Assembly (NCBI GenBank): GCA_964058805.1
Contig: CAXKVV010000917.1
Span: 1 to 25,393 of the forward strand
From: Schoenoplectus triqueter
Taxonomy: Eukaryota; Streptophyta; Magnoliopsida; Poales; Cyperaceae
Direction of reading: 5' to 3'
DNA: 25,393 bases
Part shown: in pieces, positions 22,222-25,393 of the stretch
How the letters are laid out: each line of letters opens with the position of its first letter
Position numbering within the stretch: position 1 is the first letter of the stretch
Translations under genes and position numbers: made by a program
Notes under the pieces: model-generated
Told to the model about the DNA's origin: nothing
The model's database searches: none
Seen by the model: the letters and a program-made list of their open reading frames with translations, nothing else

Positions 22222-23140
22222 CAGATTTTTTTTATTTTAGTAAATAAAACAAATAAATATAGCAAACTAGCCATCTCTCTCCTCGGTTTTGCACAAATAG
22301 CCAGACCCGAGTTTGAAACTCGGGTCCGGGATTTTTTTTTTAGACAGAAACGAAAAAAAAAAAATTTACCCGGACCCGAGTTTCAAACTCGGGTCCGGGT
22401 AAATTTTTTTTTTTTACGTTTGTGTGTTATATTAAAAATAAAACACAACAGTCAGTAGATTGATCTAAAATATCACAATAAAATTTAAAATAAACACACG
22501 CAATACATTTGAAAATTACAGGTATCTGGATCGAGTTTTAAACTCGGCCCAGTACACCTGGAACCGAGTTTTAAACTCGGTCCCAGCATCATGCTATTAT
22601 ATAGCACACCCAGTACATTTCTTCTTCATCTTCCTTCAACTAACAATTTCTTCAAAATCGCCATTGTTACTGTTGCAAGAGCTTCAAACTGGAAATTTAT
22701 TTTTCGACAGATCAAGGTTCGATCCGTATTCACCACTCTCGTGTCATCAACGTTGTATATTTTTTTAATATAACACACAAACGTAAAATTATTGTTGTAA
22801 TATTTCAATTTGTTTGACGCTATTTTAGAACAATGTATTAATCGTGCTTATATTTGGCTTTATAAAATTTTATTTTAAATTTTGTTATGATATTTTAGAT
22901 CAATCTACTGATTGTTGTGTTTTATTTTTAATATAACACACAAACGTAAAAAAAAAATATATTTACCCGGATCCGAGTTTGAAACTCGGCTCCGGGTAAT
23001 TTTTTTTTTCGTTTCTATCTATAAAAAAAATCCCAGACCCGAGTTTCAAACTCGGGTTTGGCTATTTGTGCAAAACCGAAGAGAGAGATGGCTAGTTTGC
23101 TATATTTATTTGTTTTATTTACTAAAATAAAAAAAATCTG
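22222..23140. mobile_element. Foldback Mutator-like element with 9-bp TSD
   Basis: 919 bases flanked by the perfect 9-base repeat CTAATACAG (22213-22221 and 23141-23149). The terminal inverted repeats are about 270 bases (22222 to about 22490 and about 22870 to 23140), start CAGATTTTTTTTATTTTAG at both ends without mismatch, and remain very similar throughout. A 9-bp duplication with long TIRs is typical of Mutator-like elements. No transposase is present. The element carries six palindromes with the core GAGTTTNAAACTC (near 22305, 22374, 22532, 22563, 22973 and 23037), and the 22353-22415 hairpin is a perfect 31-bp stem with a one-base loop. The inner part (about 22491-22869) repeats TAATATAACACACAAACGTA. 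Confidence 0.88.
22353..22415. repeat. Perfect 63-base palindrome
   Basis: Twelve As, then TTTACCCGGACCCGAGTTT, one C, and the exact inverse ending in twelve Ts. It lies inside the left TIR of the foldback element. The corresponding hairpin in the right arm (about 22950-23012) has accumulated mismatches. Confidence 0.9.
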
Positions 23141-23283
23141 CTAATACAGTGAAGGCACTCTACAACTATGCCATGAACAACTATTTTCAGAGGATAGGAT
23201 AGTCCCCTGAACCTTGCAACTTTGCTAGAAGTGTGCTCACCACTAGCACTGATCCGAGCAACACTAAGTTCTGGAGTTCTTAG

Positions 23284-24680
23284 GTACTTTCCAGATTGTT
23301 CTATGACAAATGCCTTTTGTTTTCAGTCTCCTTTCCCCCCGGTGTTATTGATTTTGATTTTGATTTTGTTTTTTGTGGGGTGATGTGCAGTTGCTGCTAG
23401 TTCTATTTATGGGGTTTTGGGTGATGGGTTGTTGGACCGTTGTGATGTGACTCTTGTGTGAGCATTAAGGGTGTTAGAGGTGGAAAAACTGAGTGCAAAC
23501 TAGGTATTTTTGGATCTCTTTTGAGTAATTTTTTGAATTTATTTTTTGTTGTGGATTGATTGTGGAGTTCTGATTTTGGTCAGGGGTTGAGTTTTCCTTG
23601 GTTGTTATCTGGGTCTATCCTTCTTACACCTTTGATTGAGTTTTTTTTTTGCTTTATATGCACCGATAGGAAATGTAGTACGGTGCTTATTTCTGATTTC
23701 TTGCTAAGCTTTGTTGTCTTCTTTTGGACTGATATCAGCTATGCTTGAGCTTTGAATGTTCTTGTCTCTCTTTTTCTTTTGGTAATACCATTATGGTTAT
23801 ACCATTTTGATTTCTGGTTTGAAGCTTTTTCTCATCTTTTCTTCTATCAACAAATTTTATCAAATATTAATTATTTTACGTCTAGTTCGTGACAGTTGGT
23901 GGATAAAGTGGAAAATAGGCAGCTATCCCTTGTGTGTCCGACTCACTAGCTGCGGTTACACCAAGTGGATGTCGGTTTCTCGACTTCTCCCCCTATCGTT
24001 GATGCTAGAGCTTCTTTTTTCTTTCTTGTACCGATCAATGGTATTATTTTCATCTTTGGGAGTGAAACTCGATTTCTGTCTTAGGTCTTCAGACCTGATT
24101 TATTTCTTTGTTTTGCACCAGCACGAGCTCGGGCTCTCGGCTCTAGCTCTGGCTCGGGCTGGATTTTTCATGGATGTTACAGTTCATCGTTAGCTACATA
24201 GCTCTTTGGGTGGCTAATACAGTTACTTTGTTAGCTGTATCGCACCTTTCATTTTTATTTGTCATTGCAGATCCTTCGTTAGCTTCACAACCTTTCTTTC
24301 ATCTGTAAGTTGTTGTTCTTGTGCTACTGGTACAGATCTTCCTCACAAAATTTTGTGAGTTGTAGATCTGCATCAGTTACTGGTACAAGTTGGCTCACAA
24401 ACTCTCATGCCCAGTTTATGCTAGTTTTTTGTTTCTATTGTTGTGGTAGCAGTTTTGCTGCCCGACATTGCTCTCTGTCACACATTCTCTCTTGGCTACC
24501 GCCTGATGTGATTTTTCTAGTACTAGCTCTTGTTTAAGCTTGGTTGTAGTCTTTACTGGTACATATGTTATTATACCAGTGACATAGTGGCTTAGTTGCT
24601 GCGATTTGGCCTCTGGCTCTGATGGCTCTTAGATCATTTCTTTTGCTTTGCGGAATTTACTGAGTCAGTTTCTTAATACT
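23284..24680 (-). mobile_element. Internal part of a Copia-like element, non-coding
   Basis: This is the sequence downstream (minus sense) of the primer-binding site. All minus-strand frames are broken and no gag, protease, integrase or reverse transcriptase motif is visible. Repeated ACTGGTACA units (near 24328 and 24556) and a GGCTC-rich patch (24121-24170) occur. The left boundary is not determined and the second LTR is not in this window, so the element is either truncated or a non-coding LARD/TRIM-type derivative. Confidence 0.45.
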
Positions 24681-24692
24681 GCTCTGATACTA
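24681..24692 (-). other. Primer-binding site for initiator tRNA-Met
   Basis: The minus strand reads TAGTATCAGAGC directly next to the LTR end. It differs by one base from the common plant primer-binding site TGGTATCAGAGC. Confidence 0.8.
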
Positions 24693-24936
24693 TGTTGAAT
24701 TTTTGAGATTTATGCGAAAGTCACTGTGTAGTAGAGTAGAAGAATATGAAATGAAAATTTATTGTATTATTGCTTATTCTCACTCTTGTATATGTACAAG
24801 TCTCTATTTATTTATACAAAAGTCTAACTAACTGTTATACTGTAGCAGATGCTATAGCAACGATAATATTCAAATTCTTAGGCTAATCTTAACTTTTCTA
24901 TACAAAATATATTATCTATTTTATTTATTCTCAACA
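24693..24936 (-). mobile_element. Copia-type LTR (5' LTR)
   Basis: 244 bases with ends TGTTGA...TCAACA and an adjoining primer-binding site. On the minus strand it contains a TATA-like TATAAATAAATAG (about 24812-24824) and an A-rich poly(A)-signal-like region AATACAATAAA. The outer end lies exactly within codon 19 of the third DUF241 copy, so this is a clean insertion. Confidence 0.82.
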
Positions 24937-24991
24937 CCTTCGACTTAGTATTCACGAGAAGAGAGATCGACCGATTGAATCCTGATATCAT
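24937..24991 (-). pseudogene. Third DUF241 copy, cut after 18 codons by an LTR
   Basis: The minus-strand ATG at 24991 starts MISGFNRSISLLVNTKSK, which aligns without gaps to the start of copy 2 (MIPRFNRSISLPMNPRTK). Homology stops after the first base of codon 19, where the LTR begins. No further DUF241 sequence is recognisable to the left within the window. The 5' flank (24992-25145) also matches that of copy 2. In its present form it is a remnant unless the body lies beyond a second LTR outside the expected place. Confidence 0.85.
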
Positions 24992-25145
24992 CCCTTGTTC
25001 TCTGTTATATAATTTTCTTTTCCCTATTGTTCTAAATTCACAATTTGGGAATTGGAGATCTAGATGGGAAGAAGAGGGAAGATATCGGAGGGGTTTAAGG
25101 CTGCTGGAATGGATTCTGTCGGCGCGGGAAATAATGGGCGTGAAC
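24992..25145 (-). promoter_or_regulatory. 5' flank of the third DUF241 copy
   Basis: It resembles 18106-18300: an AATTTGGGAATTGGAGATCTAG block, GGAGGGGTTTAA, and GCGGGAAATAATGGGCGTG. It shows that leader and promoter were duplicated with the gene. Confidence 0.6.
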
Positions 25146-25393
25146 TAGAGATTTGAAATGGACCGCACGGTTCGACCCGTCTCGGACCGAACTATGACCG
25201 TGGACCGGACCGGACCGGACCGTGGCCGGACCGTGGACCGGACCGTGCCCGGTCACGGTCCGGTCCAACGGTGGGTCGGTCCTCCCTTTACCCGAAAATG
25301 GACCGTGCCGACCCGTCCCGTGCGGGACCGTAGACCGTGCGGGACCGTGAGTATTTTTTTGTATTATTTGATTTTTAAATTATTCAAAAATAC
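25146..25393. mobile_element. hAT-like element of GGACCG repeats, cut by the window end
   Basis: The start TAGAGATTTGAAATGG resembles the end of the 19228-19840 element. It is followed by a GC-rich array of GGACCG/GGACCGTG units to about 25350 and then an AT-rich part. The preceding 8 bases GCGTGAAC would be the left half of an 8-bp duplication. The right end is outside the window. Confidence 0.55.

Larger units (their letters stand above)
22120..23283 (+). pseudogene. CBM43/X8-domain gene relic
   Basis: X8 (CBM43) domains bind callose and occur in plasmodesmal callose-binding proteins and in some beta-1,3-glucanases. The left part (22168-22221) reads GADCGLILQNEACYNLIQ, matching the family's GADCxxIxxGxxCY block. 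The right part (23149-23283) reads YAMNNYFQRIG, stop, SPEPCNFARSVLTTSTDPSN, then KFWSS and a stop, matching AxNxYYQ...CxFxGxAxLTTTDPS...CxFxSS. Defects: an in-frame TAG at 23200, a one-base frame shift across the insertion point, loss of the last cysteine (C-F replaced by F-W), and a 919-base foldback element. Upstream, GCGCTAGATGAC may preserve ALDxxCG with an indel. Confidence 0.65.

Noticed and set aside
22305..23057. Six similar palindromes as a CRISPR-like array
   Set aside because: Spacing is irregular, the units belong to mirrored TIRs of a plant transposon, and the host is a eukaryote.
23807..24193. 128-codon plus-strand open frame
   Set aside because: It is antisense to the retroelement internal region, has a low-complexity end (GGCTC repeats) and no known motif.

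Overview
This window is nuclear DNA from a flowering plant. It carries an intron-containing plastid FtsH protease gene, two plant-specific intronless DUF241 genes, a broken DUF630/DUF632 gene, and AT-rich intergenic DNA full of plant-type transposable elements. From memory, several residues of the FtsH protein (for example FLFRRAQ, the GQQ|MSSQ junction and the C-terminal AELFVA) look more like the rice protein than the Arabidopsis one. A non-grass monocot is therefore possible, but this is weak evidence.

Layout. 1-3187 (+): the 3' five exons of a type-A thylakoid FtsH (FTSH1/FTSH5 class), cut only at its extreme N-terminus by the window edge. 3601-6819 (-): a DUF630/DUF632 (NRG2/REL2-type) gene that appears to be a pseudogene, with two frameshifts, no recognisable DUF632 core and transposon debris in the middle. 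6820-8566: intergenic. 8567-9340 (-): an intact DUF241 gene. 9341-17268: long AT-rich intergenic region with two back-to-back foldback elements, an LTR-like stretch with CGTTATAACG palindromes, a hAT-like remnant, and a TIR element split by a short LINE with a 13-bp target-site duplication. 17269-18105 (-): a second intact DUF241 gene. 18106-25145: a patchwork in which the DUF241 5' flank recurs three times, split by hAT-type insertions (one with a perfect 8-bp duplication). It also holds a CBM43/X8 relic containing a 919-bp foldback element with a perfect 9-bp duplication, and a Copia-type LTR plus primer-binding site inserted inside the 19th codon of a third DUF241 copy. 25146-25393: the start of another hAT-like element made of GGACCG repeats.

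The genes do not form a pathway. FtsH acts in photosystem II repair, DUF630/632 proteins in signalling or development, and DUF241 proteins are of unknown function. The main interest is local duplication of DUF241 with strong transposon-driven decay, and the highly palindromic 22.2-23.1 kb element. I found no convincing tRNA, rRNA, CRISPR array or bacterial-type operon.
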